Part shown: positions 24,024-39,000 of the stretch, piece after piece
How positions within the stretch are numbered: the stretch's first letter is position 1
Layout: each line of letters opens with the position of its first letter
Assembly: GCF_039555335.1 (NCBI RefSeq)
Contig: NC_092646.1
Span: forward strand, 33,424,880 to 33,488,879
From: Amphiura filiformis
Lineage: Eukaryota > Echinodermata > Ophiuroidea > Amphilepidida > Amphiuridae
Direction: 5' to 3'
DNA: 64,000 nt
Translations under genes and position numbers: made by a program
The notes under the pieces: model-generated
What the model was told of the DNA's origin: nothing
Database searches by the model: none
Seen by the model: the letters and a program-made list of their open reading frames with translations, nothing else

Positions 24024-27000
24024 CTGTAATGAAAAATGATATACGCAAAGACAACACACAGGGTCAATGATTAGGTTCACACAAACACAGTCATTAATCA
24101 AGTGAAAACGACTATTCACTAATGTCACTAAGGCTGTGTTCACATTACACAATGTGGGTTCGTACCTGGGTAGTAATGTGGTGCTAATCCACTTTGATCC
24201 ACATTGATTTCGTGTTCACACTACCGGGCTAATCTACATGGAAAGTGGGTTATGAGGTAAGTGGAGCGAATCCAAATACCCGGATGTTAGAACAACCCAC
24301 AAGTAAAACGTTCGTAAAGCCATCACCCCAGAGAAGCGAGTAGCGGTGACATTGTGGCAGCTATCGACCAACGCCGAATACAGAACCATAGGTCATTTAT
24401 TAAGGATTGCCCGTAACACAGCCTGTCTGATCGTAAAACAAAGTAATTTATGTAAGCTTATGTTGAGCATGCTGTCGACTGACACATTTTTAGCATGGAA
24501 TGTCATGAAGTCAATTTCCAGTGAATACAGTTTGTTTCGTTCCATTGACGTACCGTACACCATATGTGGAGTCGATCTGGATCAACTCCACATTATCGCG
24601 TTCACATTACGAAAAACCCACCTCCTAGGGTCCAAACTACCTCAACCATGTAACTTCGATCCACGTTGTTAATGTAGGGTCCAATCCACTTACTTTGTGT
24701 TCACACTACACAGGGAAGTTGTTTGGATATAGGGTTGACCCCACATCCCTATATCAAAAGGGTCTGATGTGATCTAGCACTACTTTCGGGCTTTTATATA
24801 CTATTTAGAGAGGTTGCGTCAGCTCCCCCTAACAGCTCCCCCTAACAGCTCCCCATTCGCTAAAGCGCTTCGGTTTAACGCCTCGCGCTCGGATTCTCGC
24901 GCTACACGCTCGCTAAGTCCATGAGGGTCACAGACTGCGGCTAGATGTGATCAAGCCCCAAGAATGTATGAAGGATCACTTTTGGGGTAAAGTTTTTCAC
25001 TTTATTTTCGCCATATCATCTACAGTGACAAGTATCTGAAAGTATATGGCCAATTCCAAGCGCATCAGTCCACAACACAAAGTCTGCATATGCAAATTGG
25101 GAAATTAGGGTTGTTTGGTTTCTCCTACCTTAATCATTCACTTTCCAATAATAGTTTACCATTATGCTTCACCTAATGTTTGGCTGCTGCATTAAAAGAA
25201 ATTCATATGCAAACTTCGCATTGCGGAATGATGCGCTTGGAGTTGCCCATATTATCATCGTTGGGCAGGAAAAACCACCTGTGTCCTTGGTCCCTATACA
25301 TATTTAAAGTAAAACCTCTTATACCTCTTGGCAGTTTTGTTTTAAACATGTTCAAGGGCCACAAGTACAAGGCGGTTTTCCTACCCATCCCACTCCACCC
25401 AGGTATAAAATGGGGACTGTAAGGGGGGGTTGATAAAATTTGGCCAAATATTCTAATTTGACTTTTATTGGCAGTTAGTTCCAGGCTGATAATGTTTTTA
25501 ATGCAATACTGTATTTTTCTGGACTTGGGAGTTGAGCTTGCAATTTATGTTCAAGTTTCACACTATAATGTATACGCTGCTTCCAGGCTTTGTAGGCATT
25601 AATATTTTGTTAACAATCTTTTACTCATGCCTTCCCTGGATAATAATTGACGCAAACTGATTTATAGCAAATGAGTGTCATGTAATTGAATACCTGAGTG
25701 GAAGAAGGGCCCAACTCCATTATTTTAACAAAAATGAGTTAAACCCAGCATTTTATTACCAGCAGACTGTTCTTCCTTGTGTGTGAAAGATGAGCCAAAA
25801 TCCACTCTCTAAATAGTCTTCCACGTACACTTAATCATGGTTTTCATGGAAGAAAGGCCCATCTCCATGGAGATGGGCCCTTCTTCCACTAATATTGGGT
25901 TAAAGAAGAATTGTGTTCATCCATGAAATCTGCTTTTCACTACAATAAACTTTCTTGCTTACATATTGCATGCTTCTACTTGTGCAATTAATGTATAATT
26001 AACAAATTTCTGTAGCTATTTATAACACATCTGCTTACGGAACTGGCACTTGCAGTATATTAGTGGAAGAAGGGCCCAACTCCAGCTTGTATTAAGACCG
26101 GTGCCATGGAAACATCATATATGATTTTGAATGTATGTAATATTGTATGTTCATGTATTGAAGGTCCCCTGAAGATGAAAACGTTCTGTCTATAAAACTT
26201 TTTCAAATATTAAAGGAGTATTTTGTGATCCTAGCATCCTTTTTTATGACATTTTCAGTACATATCCACGAAAAAAGCATATTCCCAAAATTTCAGTTGA
26301 TTCCGATTTTGCGTTTGCGAGTTATGCATGATTATGTGTATTACACTGCTCCATAGACAATACGTTGTAATTTCGTTCTGGTGCACCAGAACGAAATTCA
26401 AATTTTATGATATCTTTGCTAAACGAATTAATCTGCAAGAAATATTTTGTACATAAACATTATGTAGCCAGAGTATTCCAGTGATATAAAAATCTCAACT
26501 TTTTTGAGAAAAGTGGGGGATGAGGCTGTGGATCACTTAAATGCCCCTTTAAGTTTTTTCTTAATATCTCAAAAACAGTTTTGGTGGAGTTGGGCCCTTC
26601 TTCCACTCAGGTATTCAATTGAAGTATATGCTTGTTGTGATATACAAACTGAAACCAGACCCAACATTAATCCAAAGCCAGTGTCATTTACAACTCAAAA
26701 TTAAAGGGACTCTCTTAAGATTGGTAGCCATGCATGAACCATAGCAGGATAATATTGTTCACCAAATTCCAAAAATGTAGGTGTAATCACTAGGATCCCC
26801 AACATGCTCATCTATCCGGGACACAGTTCTTTAACCCCAATACATTTGTACATTCACTGAATGACCTTTGGAAATTTGGGTATTAAAACTCATACTCTGG
26901 AACTTGAGGTCAAATTTTGCACTATGATAGTTTAATTGAGGTAGTGTCCAGGGAGTTAAAACAGTAACAGCAGCATAAGTACTTGTGGCCATTTTAGTGT

Positions 27001-30000
27001 TCCAGTACTTGGTCAGATAGGCATCAAAATTCTGCTTTGACCCCACCTATGCACAACCCTCTACCTCCCCTCTCCTCCTTCTTCAGCATACACAAAACCC
27101 TCACCCCTCTCCCAATAAGCCAAATCGCTATTGTAACTTCCGGTTTTTTTAGGACACTTTGCCCTTTGACCTATCTGGAAAATTCGGGTTTTGTGCGTAC
27201 AAAATATAAATTAAAACTTGTTACTAGAATAAAAACAAACTTAAAAACCATTATTATTAAATGAATTAATTATTTAAATATTTTTAATGATAACATTATG
27301 ACAATAATAAATAAATTATTAATAAATACAGCAATTTTCCCGATAGGTCAAAGGACAAAGTGTCCTAAAACTGCAAAAACTGTCCCACAATGCATTGCAA
27401 ACTTCCAATGCCGATTGGGCTTATTGTTTGACTGGCTTACCTGGTCTACACGTAACACTGTAACAGCTGCATTTGTAGCCAATTTAATGCCCCAGTACTT
27501 AGTCACAAAGGCATCGTATATCCCCGCTTCCACGACATCCTTCACTCCAGCCGCTTCCGCCTGAAGAAATAAATAAAATATTTCGGTATATGAGCACACA
27601 AGAAAAAAAATTGTATGATTCATCAGTCCTGTTGATAGAAACACTTTTTCTTGTTTCTTGTTTTTGCTTGGTCCTCATGGATAATTATAACTAAGAAACG
27701 CCGTCCCTATGACCAGACGCGTCTAATTTTAATCTCGCACGACCAGCCTAATTTTCATTATTTTTACCGATATTTTTATGCTATGAATAGTTTCAACCGA
27801 GGACATATAACTGGCTACTTTCTTTGAGATAATACGAACAGAAATAAATCAAAGGAAGGCCTGAAAATGTCGGGAAACGGACAAACCAGTATACAGGGCG
27901 TTGCATTGCAAAACCAGTCCTCATCAGCATCACCAGATACCTCGGGCAATACAAACAATGCTCAAGTGATGTGGAAAGATAAAAAACAATGCTCGAGCGA
28001 GTGTGTTAACACAACAAAGCGATGAGCCGGTAAGCACAGCTGAACTAAAGAAACTGATACTCCGTATGGAGCAAGGCCTAACAACAAGGTTGGATAGGAT
28101 GGAGAACGAACTAAAAGCAATGAAAAGTGGTCAGAAGAAAAATGAAGAAAAGATTGAAGGCATGGAACATGATGTTTCAAATATGAAAGATAGAATCACA
28201 CCAATTTTTGTTAACAAGGAGGATTTGTGGTAGATTAGCAAACCACAATGAAAAGCTATAACACTTTGTAAATCATACCCTGCAATATATCAACGCCTAC
28301 TGATGCCTTGGATATTAGTTACTTGTAATCGGTGTCATGTGACATGATTACGTGCAAAATGGTTGTCATTCTATACCGATGTTGATGATGGGGACAAAGA
28401 CTGGTGTCTGTTGTTATTAGGCGTCTGAAAAGCACTAATTAATTGCACTTTGTAAATCATACCGGGTAAATGCTGCAATAAATCCCGCCTACTGATGCCT
28501 CGGAATATTAGTTACATGTAATCGGTGCAATGTTACATGATTACGTGCAAAATGGTCGTCATTCTATACCGATGCTGATGATAGGACAAACACTGGTTAC
28601 TAGTGTTATCAGGCGTCTGAAAAGCGATTAACTAATTAATTGCACTTTGTAAATCATACCGGGTAAATGCTGCAATAAATCCCGCCTACTGATGCCTCGG
28701 AATATTAGTTACATGTAATCGGTGCAATGTTACATGATTGCGTGCAAAATGGTCGTCATTCTATACCGATGTTGATGATAGGACAAACACTGGTTACTAG
28801 TGTTATCAGGCGTCTGAAAAGCGATTAACTAATTAATTGACATCAACTTGTAAACTGATATCGCTTTGTAAATCATACCGGGTAAATGCCTCTATAAATC
28901 ACGCCTACTGATGACATGATTACGTGCGAAATGGTCGTCATTCTATACCGATGTTGATGATAGGACAAACACTGGTTACTAGTGTTCTCAGGCGTCTGAA
29001 AAGCGATTAACTAATTAATTGACATCAACTTGTAAACTGATATCGCTTTGTAAATCATACCGGGTAAATGCCTCTATAAATCACGCCTACTGACATGATT
29101 ACGTGCAAAATGGTCGTCATTCTATACCAATGTTGATGATAGGACAAACATTGGTACCTGGTGTTATCAGGCGTCTGAAAAGCGATTAACTAATTAATTG
29201 ACATCAACTTGGAAACTGATATCGCTTTGTAAATCATACCGGGTAGGCCTAAATGCTGCAATAAATCACGCCTACTGACATGATTACGTGCAAAATGGTC
29301 GTCATTCTATACCAATGTTGATGATAGGACAAACATTGGTACCTGGTGTTATCAGGCGTCTGAAAAGCGATTAACTAATTAATTGACATCAACTTGGAAA
29401 CTGATATCGCTTTGTAAATCATACCGGGTAGGCCTAAATGCTGCAATAAATCACGCCTACTGACATGATTACGTGCAAAATGGTCGTCATTCTATACCGA
29501 TGTTGATGATGGGGACAAACACTGGTGCCTGGTGTTATTAGGCGTCTGAAAAGCAATTAATTAACTAATTGACGTCAACTTGGAAACTGATATCACTTTG
29601 TAAATCATACGGGTAAATGCTGCAATAAATCACGCATACTGACATGATTACGTGCAAAATGGTCGTCATTCTATACCGATGTTGATGATGGGACAAACAT
29701 TGGTGTCTGTTGTCATCAAGCGTCCGAAAAGCGATTAACTAGTTAATTGACATCAACTTGGATACTGATATCGCTTTGTAAACAAGGAAAGTCTTGATTA
29801 CATGACATGTACATGAAATAAGGCTGAGCCTGGGAGCATTGATTCTGATGGCGCACTACAGCCACATTAACCAGAAGGAGCCTGCGAGGGACAGTATATG
29901 TTATTCCACTTAAAGGAGGTCTCCGGCAATCGCAACATTATGCCTTATATGTTAGGAAAATTATTATCGAACATGAATCACATGGTTGCATTTTAAACAA

Positions 30001-33000
30001 ACTCATATTGACCATTAAAACGAATAAAATTAGCCGTGTCTCAACATGCGATATTCGAAATTCCCAGGTGCTGAAATTGTCTAGTGCAATGGCATCTGTG
30101 AATTTTGGGGGTTCCCTGTCCTATCGAAAGCAATCATTAAAAAATAAAATTGGGTGACTTTTTGGTGTTTTTGACTTGCGATTTGGGCTGAATATATCTG
30201 GTAACCCTGCTTCTTTTCTGTACCAATACATCCATGGAGTTAGCCTAGAAATGTTTAACCGCAGTCAATTAAAGTCTATATCTACCTCAAGTCACCAGCA
30301 CTAGCTTTGAAGTTCAGCGTGTTCTGCGTTAGCCTAGCGTTTCTTGGTGCGTGTACATACTTTTACGCGCACGATCAACATGCCACATATGAACACGCAA
30401 GAAACCATGCTAAGCCAACGCAGCACACGCTGAACTTCAAAGCTAGTGCCGGTGACTCGAGGTAGATATATAGACTATACAGATTAATGGCTGGACATGA
30501 TTATGTTTCGTAGTCCGACCTTAAAATTCTGCAGGGGGTGCTTCCCTGCGGGGAGAGGGAGAGGATGGGGGAGTAAAAATAGGGCCACAATCTTTGGAAT
30601 TGATTGTGTCTGGCCCCAAATGTTTGTCATTTGTTTATTTCTTACCTCAATATCAAACCCGACATTCTTCTTTCCTTCTTGATGCGCGGCATACAACATG
30701 GAAAGCACCTCGGTTGATTTCACGCCTGCATTATCGGCAAGCGCCCTCGGTATAGCTTCAAACGCTTGCGAGAACTGTTTGATGGCGTATTGGGCTAAAC
30801 CTGGGACAGTCTCGCCATAGGTCGCTAGCTGGTTGGCCAATTCGATTTCAGTTGCTCCAGCTCCCGGTAAGTAGCGTGCATCCTGAAACGAGAAGAATGT
30901 AAAATCATAACGTAATACAAGCACTGCTTTTGAAAATGACATTTTTGCCCATCGCTTTTCAATGTATACCTGTTGTGAAGTGATCGAGTGTAAATTCACC
31001 TAATAATTTTCAATTATCTAAATTAGTATATTATTGAAAATAACACTCTGATGTCTTGCAAAAGTTCATTCTACAAATCATACACTTTGAAAACTTGATT
31101 TATTGCTGTTAATGAGTTAAGTACATTTGACAAAAGTGTTGTTGTTTCAGCCCTCTTTACAACTCGAAGAACCACAAGACCTACCAAAAGTATATCTGTG
31201 ATATTTGAATTCTTGTACACACTCAACTGCAATGATCAATGCAATTTCTGCCAGTTTAAAATAGTTGCTAACCTTAAAGACTGCTAACGAACTTAGAAAC
31301 TTACCCTGGCATAGGCTTTGAATGTATTGACACCATCATCAACAGCTCTCTCTATATCATCCATGATATTATCAGTTGAACCTCTCACCACAACCGTTGA
31401 CACAGCGCCCTCGTCTTTGTCTGCAAAAACAATATAAACACAGCGATCACATTTTAACAAAACTATGCAATTTAGATTTAGTGTACCCAGGATTCACAAA
31501 AAAAAAAAATTTACACAAAACTTGTCAAATATGTCATGATCATATTATTGAAGACACTGTAGCTTTTTACTCCTATAAAGATTTCTTTGAAAATGGATTT
31601 CAATCTCCTCTCTCAGCGGTATGAAAGACTCAAATATTTAATATAGAATGTGGTTCAAGGTTGAATTAAGTTCTGAAGTCTGTTTAAGTCCTCCAAAATT
31701 TTTTTCATGACTAGATAAGATTGAAATGTATCCAGGACAAGCGACACACACAAGGCTGAAGAAACTATAAGGCTGACAGCCCATTCAAATTAGACGATTA
31801 GCAGTTACAAAATGAAAAATTACTTAAAGGAGGATTTCGTGATCCTAGCATCCTCTTTTTATGACATTTTTCAGTAGATATCCACGAAAAAAGCTTATTT
31901 CCAAAATTTCAGTTGATTCCGATTTTGCGTTTGCGAGTTATGCATGATTATGTGTATTACACTGCTCCATAGACAATGTGTTGTAATTTTGTTCTGGTGC
32001 ACCAGAACGAAATTCAAATTTGGCGATATTTTTGCTAAACGAATTAATCTGCAAGAATTATTTTGTACATAAACATTATGTAGCCAGAGTTATCCAGTGG
32101 TGTAAAAATCTCAACTTTTTTTTTTGGAAAAGTGGGGGGATGAGGCTGTGGATCACGAAATGCCCTTTAAAACATACTTACTGTGAGGTACTTTATCGCA
32201 CCTCAACGGTTTAGAACAGCATAATTTTGCTTTGACATTTAAGATTGTTTGTGCATATTTTATGATTTTCAGTCTGGTTGACAGGACGTCACACACAAAA
32301 TAGTCTTTTTAATTCCGTCTCAGATTATATAGTGCTGTTGTCGACATGCGTTATGTCAACATTATGTCGCATATCCTGACATGTCGACTTAAATTAATAT
32401 ATGTTAGTCCTGCTGTATAGTTTTTATAATATAAAGGCAGGCATATACGTTGCCAATTAATTGCTGGTCCAGTGCCCAAAGCTTTTAATCTATGCTGGAT
32501 GTTAAACCAAGTTACAACAGTTTCTTTCATTTTGCGATTTCAAATGTGAACCAATTTGAACGACTTACCGTCCCACTAACAATCCCAAATTTATATTGAT
32601 ATCTGGATCCCATTATTCTGATATGAAGACATCAAAAACATATCTCCACGACAGCACTAATGGGGAGAGGGGGGGGGGGGCAGATGCATTTTGTAGCACT
32701 ATAAGCTTACCTTGTTGAAATATTATAACTGGTGTTTCTCCAATCTCTGATACGAACACATGGTCACAATGGCCTGCCTCCTCGTCGGTAGGAGCAGTCT
32801 ACAAAAACAAGGAACAAGTTTTAAAATCACTTAATTAGTATTAGAAACAGGTTTCAAAACTGATTCGTTTCCATGAAGGGTTCATTGATGATAACGATAA
32901 TTGGGTAAAATATTAATTGGCACTCACACTCAAGTTAGATCAGTTGGTATGGCACTAGACTCTGCGGCGTGCGAGTAAACAGCCAGTACGAGTTCAAGCC

Positions 33001-36000
33001 CTGCAGTGTCATAATTCTATTCTGGTTGACAAAATGTGCTAGCTTGAAACTCCTCTGGTCAAGGAACTTGCTGCTAATTTGACATGGTCTACCCATACAA
33101 AACTTGAGGGCCTGATCCTGGCTGTGATGGTTATAAATTATGAATGCTGATTAGGGTTCTGCGCCTATTTGGCTACATCACTGATAAAGGAGTGTCTTAG
33201 GCCAAAGTGGCCACTAAGGGTGTTTTTTTAGGTCAACCAAGAATGATCCTAGAATTTAGGTCTAGGTCCAGAGACACTACAAAACCGAAAAAAAACTTTT
33301 GCAATTTCGGGTACCCGGTTACCCGCCCGAAAAATCCGCCGGGTACCCGGGCACAAAATTACCCGAAAATCACACCCCTAGTGGCCACTGGCCAACTAAT
33401 TCCTGTAAAAGTGTGGTGAGGATTGAGGGCTTATGCCTGTGCAATGCACACTATAAATTACTGTGCTTTTCTTCTTTTATTAAAAAGTTAATTACTTTCA
33501 CATTGGAAAGGTACTTCCACAGACACTGAACAGATCTTCCATCAGTGTGCTCTTCCAGTGGTCTAATGGAGCCCAGACTTGGGACCCCAGACCAACAAGT
33601 ATATCTATACTAGCAATTTCATTTGAATGAACAATGTCAATGCTTCCAACAGCTGTACACGATCTAACCGCGATCATACATCGCGTATTTCAAACATTTT
33701 GATTTCAAACATTTCAAACACTTCCGAATGTCCCTCCAGCCACCTCAGGGTATTATCCCTTGGTTCCAAAGACGAATGTTAAAAGATTTTTTTCATGAAA
33801 CAAACAACTTTCTTACCAATCTAGGAAGTGCCACAGCTCCTATAGATCTACTGACTCGCCTCAAGTCAAACTTTGACATTAATCGTACCGCCATGATGTT
33901 ATATTTGTTGAGGAAGTGAAGCGCCATATCACCGACTTTACCCCCGGACACGACGACCGTTATTCCTTTTTCGGCTATACTTTTGATTTGCTGCAAACAG
34001 ATAAAAGAAAATATGTACTGATTTCACAAATGGTCTGCAAAACAAATGGTCTTAAAACCATACTTAACCTACTCTGATTGGTTACAAGATGATTATTATG
34101 ATTTATTGAGCCAATCAGCAACATGGTAAGAATGGTGGTAGGGCTGAAGAAGAGAGCGTTTTAGAAGCTGCGTTTTAATTGGTCAGTCACTCACAAAATG
34201 GAAGTGAATAGGATTGCTGAATAACAAGTATTAGAAAGAGCCTACTTCATGTAACTTGTTTTTACTCCAGTCCATATATCATGTATATTATGTAACGAAA
34301 AATTGGCAATTGAAGTGACAAAATTATGAAAAAGTTGCATGCATGAAAGAGCCTTTGCTTCATAATCAAAAGGCAAATTTCATGCGCGAAATTTCACGAA
34401 ATCATGCAGAATGCAAGTTAGTGCATACCCTGTCTGTAATGTGCGCAATGAGTCCCAGTAGAACACAGCTCCATATCATAAATCCTGGCTTGTGCCTACT
34501 GCTCTCTCTCTCTCTCTCTCTTGCAACATTGCCAGCTACCGGAATAGGTTATTGTATTTCCCCCATGGCTATTGTTATTTTCCCCACTGGTTATTGTATT
34601 TTCCCCACTGCACTTTTAAATGACTTTCTTCACATTCTTGTATATTTTTGTATTTTGTTGCATTTGTAAGATCCCACTGCCTGCTCGATGGTCTGCTAAC
34701 TCAGGCAGTCAGCTAAATTTTTGTTGTTAACTCTGCTGCATTTTTATGATTAAGGGCTCAGATAGCGACATTTTCACATATTTTTTGTGGGACCTGAGAG
34801 CACATCATAATTTTTTGATATCAGAAGGACATTCCTCGAATTCAAAATCAGGCATGAGAATGATCATCCATGAAAAAACCTGAAAAGTTTGAAAACTCCT
34901 GAAGAAGCGTGTGAAATGAGGATAAAAAGGTCAAAAATGGGCTGAAATTAAAAGAAAGTACAGAAATTTGGACCACAAAAAAGCAGGACAATTCTCATGC
35001 CTGCAGAATGCAATTCAATGTTTGCTGTGCTCTCAGGTCCCACAAAAAATGCTGTGCAAACATTGCTATCCTCAATATAAATGATTGTATGTAATTCATT
35101 CAAAAATATAACACTCAAACTAAGTGTGTTTTGTTTGCCACCTACCTCTTCCAGTGAGTTTTCTTCTCCTTTGCTGTAATTCATCAGCTCATCTGCAGAC
35201 TTGATTAATACTGTGCCCTGTTAAATAGATAGATACAGGTTATTAATCATTTGATTTTTTTTAACATACTGTATTTTGTCAAATAAACGTCCCTGGGGGC
35301 GTTACATTTTCCCAAGGGGGGCGTTTATTCAAGGTCAATTTTAGAACGAAAATTCGTTAAATCCATTAGGTAAACTTAAAACTCACGCTAAAATGACGAA
35401 CTATGAACTAGAAACACTGACTTCTGGTTCACTTCCGGGTTTCCAATCCAGATTTTCGCCAATTTTTGACGCTATTATCGACGCTATTATCGACCATGTG
35501 GGCAACTTGGTAAGCTTACTAAACAAGATAGCATGAAAATATCAGCATTTTTGAAACATCTTGGTTGAAAAAAGTGGTGGGGGTATTTATTTGAGGGGGG
35601 CGCTTATTTGAGGGGGGCGACTATTTGACGAAATATGGTTGAACACACCAATTAAACAAAAACTGAAGTTGCAGAAAATGTGTCAAGATGACAATGCTGT
35701 TTTCACAAGTTCAGATGCAATGGGCGATACAATTGGGTTATTCCAGTTGAAATCCATACACAATTACATCCCCCTATGGAAGGCATGACCTTGATCACCC
35801 TTGATTTTTTGGAATCAACACAGTTGTTTTATGGACGGAGATGAGATACATCACACATACCTTTGTAATCACTAGGATGCAACACTTTGTTAGAATCTGT
35901 TTACATCCATATCCAAAGGATGCACTTGTCAGCTGCTACACATGTCTCCTTTTACATAATAATAGCTAGGAATAAACACCAGACTCATCTCAAATGGAGA

Positions 36001-39000
36001 TCGCTTCAAATCATCCCCATGTCACATGGTTTGGAAACACAGAGAACATTCCTAAACCATGTGACTTGGGGATGATATGAAGTGACCTCAACTTGAGATG
36101 AGTCTTGTATTTATTCTTACTAAATGTAAAAAGAGACATCTGTAGTTGCCAACAAGTGCATCCTTTTTACATGGATGTACACAATTAAAAGCTCATGCCC
36201 ATTCATTAGAATATATGCCACATCAATATTTATAACAATGATGCAAGTAAGCATCAAATACGGGAACGATTTGATTTTTGAAAACATAGTTGAAGACACA
36301 AATTAATAAACTACAGGTAAATTAAGTAATTTTTGGCCAAGCTCAAACGTACCTGTTGCGTCCATGTAGCATGTAAACTAAGTGTGTACGCAATGTGAGA
36401 CACGTGTATGCTTTCTTTAGTACTGCGCTAAATCAGAGTTTAACATGTCCCAAAACTGCCTAAACCGTCCCACAATGCACTGCAAATTTTAAAGGCCAAT
36501 TTGGCTATAGATGCAAGTTTGTATCTTTTCCCAGAGGGGCTTGCATACATAAACATAAAAAATTAAAAAGTCACTGTTTAAAATCCAACAGAGTGCACAG
36601 CACAAATTTTATGTGCGCTGGCCACACTCTCGGTGGAGGAGGAAAGGTACAAATGTGTCCATATGTGCTATAGTATTCAGTCAAAGCTTACCTTTGTTTC
36701 TGTATGTGATGTGTCTACTGGACACGAAAACACTGCACATTTTGCATTCTCCATTTTGGTCTTTGTGCCTTCGACTGCCCTCTTAAACACCATACCCTGC
36801 ACAACACTGGAGCTGAGAACACCAGAACCCTGAATTTGATAATAACAACAAAAAAGGAAATCAAAATAAAGACAAAATACACCAAGTTTTCTGTAAATCT
36901 CACTTCAAAACTCACAGGGGTGTCTATTCTTCCAGAAAATTTAAAATATTGCGCTGTGGCCACATCCTACCCCACATTCTCCCCCCCCCCAACTTGAATC
37001 CCACATATGGACCAAAAGGAAATTGTATGCTTGTTGCTATCTACAAATTCAACATGTGCCATACTTATCCTAATTATTTCCTGTTCCCTCCTTCCCTGAT
37101 TGAAAATTCTTCCCCATTATGGTGAAATTATTCCCTCCCCTTGGGGCGAATAGTGGACGAAAAGACACCCCTGCATACTCAAATTTTATGTGGCATGATC
37201 TAATCCGCTGAGGCAAACTAAAATACTGCCATGGATGGAATGTTATCGAGACCACTTACGCCATGGAGGGTGTAAAAATATTTTGGTTGATTTTGAATTT
37301 GCCGCTCTTAAGGGCTCGGATAGCGACATTTTCACATATTTTTTGTGAGACCTGAGAGCACACCAGACATATCGAATTGCATTTTGGAAAAGAGGAATGT
37401 CCTGATGATATCAAATAATTTAGATTATTTTGAAATTTGCAATATAATATACATTGTATCAAATACTTCGCAAACGTTGCCATCTGATTCCTTAAATAAA
37501 CTCTGAAAATAAGAACCTCATGAATATTTTCCATTACACAGCACTTGGTGAATGGGGATAAATTTAGTCAAATATGCACTTACGACTTCCAATAAGGGCT
37601 GCTACAAATACGCATTTGTGCTATTTGCAGCACAAGCCGCTTTTTTGGCAAGGAAATCCAGTGTTTTTGCATTTTTTGGTAAAATCAGGTTCATACTTTG
37701 GCCTCCTTGCTTGCTTGCCGCTGGTCACTGCAAGCATTTCTGGTGCGACTACGCAATGAAGCAAAATTGTCGAAAGAGCGGCATAGCGGCAGGAAAGTAT
37801 GAAACCAGCATTACAGTACAAAGTTCTTGCCAAAACCAGATTTCAATTTGGAAAAATCCTGAAGTCATGAAATACTTACTAAAATCTTAGCCACCCTGAC
37901 ATTGTCCACGTTGAAAGTTTTGTTGTTCTGTAACACAGAAACTGAAAAGAGAGAAGACGGTACGGTAAAGAGGTATGAAAAATATTGAAAGTTTTCTTTA
38001 CAAATTTTTTGTGACATGTAGTTGAAAGCAAAGAGTACTGAGCCTATGAAATTGTCCCCTATAAGTCCAAGTGAAACATCCAGTGACTGATTGAGTATTC
38101 GATTTAAAGAGGAAGCCCTGCCAGAGCATTTCTTCTGGGGTGAACCAAACCTGCCTGGTTACCAAATTAATCAGTGATAAGGTTATCTCTGATTTTGACA
38201 GGTGCTCATTGATGCAATAACATTAAAACATCAATTAGCACCTGTCAAATCTAGAGATATTCTTGTACCTAACTTTGTACCTTCTGTTTTACAATAATTG
38301 CACAAAATCGTCAGGATTTGTGTTGGGCCTCGGTATTTTTCCTCGGGAGCCCTCGGAAAATTACCTCAGCCCAAAACAAACCCCTCAAGACTTTACACAA
38401 TTACCTCAAAACAGTACACACTTGTTATTGTCTAAACAGTGACCTCCGCGTGTATGCAGTGAGGGAATATATTGTCGATTGGTTACGATTGATTGAAAAT
38501 CAATTGATTGGGTGGGTGACTGATTGATTGATTGATAATTCATTAACTTACTGCAAGCTTTGGCTATGACCCACTGATTGATTGATTGACTGATTTATTA
38601 AATACTTAGTGCAAGCTTTGGCTATTACCTTGAAAGTTGGAGAAGAACTCCTTGTTGCCGTAATGTTTGCTCAAAACCGACTGATGGATTGATTGATTGA
38701 CTGATTGATAATCCATTAATACTTACTGCACGCTTTGGCTATTAGCTTAGAGAAGAACTCCTCATTGCCGTACTGTTTGCTCATGACCCACTGATTGATT
38801 GATTGATTGACTGATTTATAAAAATACTTAGTGCAAGCTTTGGCTATTACTTTGGAGAAGAACTCCTTGTTGCCGTACTGTTTGCTCATAACCGACTGAT
38901 TGATTGATTGATTGATAATCCAATTATACTTACTGCAAGCTTTGGCTATTAGCTTAGAGAAGAACTCTTTGTTGCTGTACTGTTTGCTCATGACCGATTG

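Larger units (their letters stand above)
24024..27440. other. CCT8 intron 12
   Basis: 3.4 kb. A degenerate element with TGTGTTCACA(C/T)TAC motifs (24130-24725), a nested transposon complex (25684-26620), an R1 copy and a decayed exon 12 duplicate. Confidence 0.75.
27561..30645. other. CCT8 intron 11
   Basis: 3.1 kb: a retrotransposon ORF1-like remnant (27867-28233), the ~185-base tandem array (28260-29790) and a palindrome (30272-30480). Confidence 0.8.

Noticed and set aside
28380-29700. TGATGA and CTGA motifs in each ~185-base array unit, as in C/D snoRNAs.
   Set aside because: They are on the plus strand, antisense to CCT8, the spacing is short and no terminal stem or guide is evident; likely chance in an AT-rich repeat.
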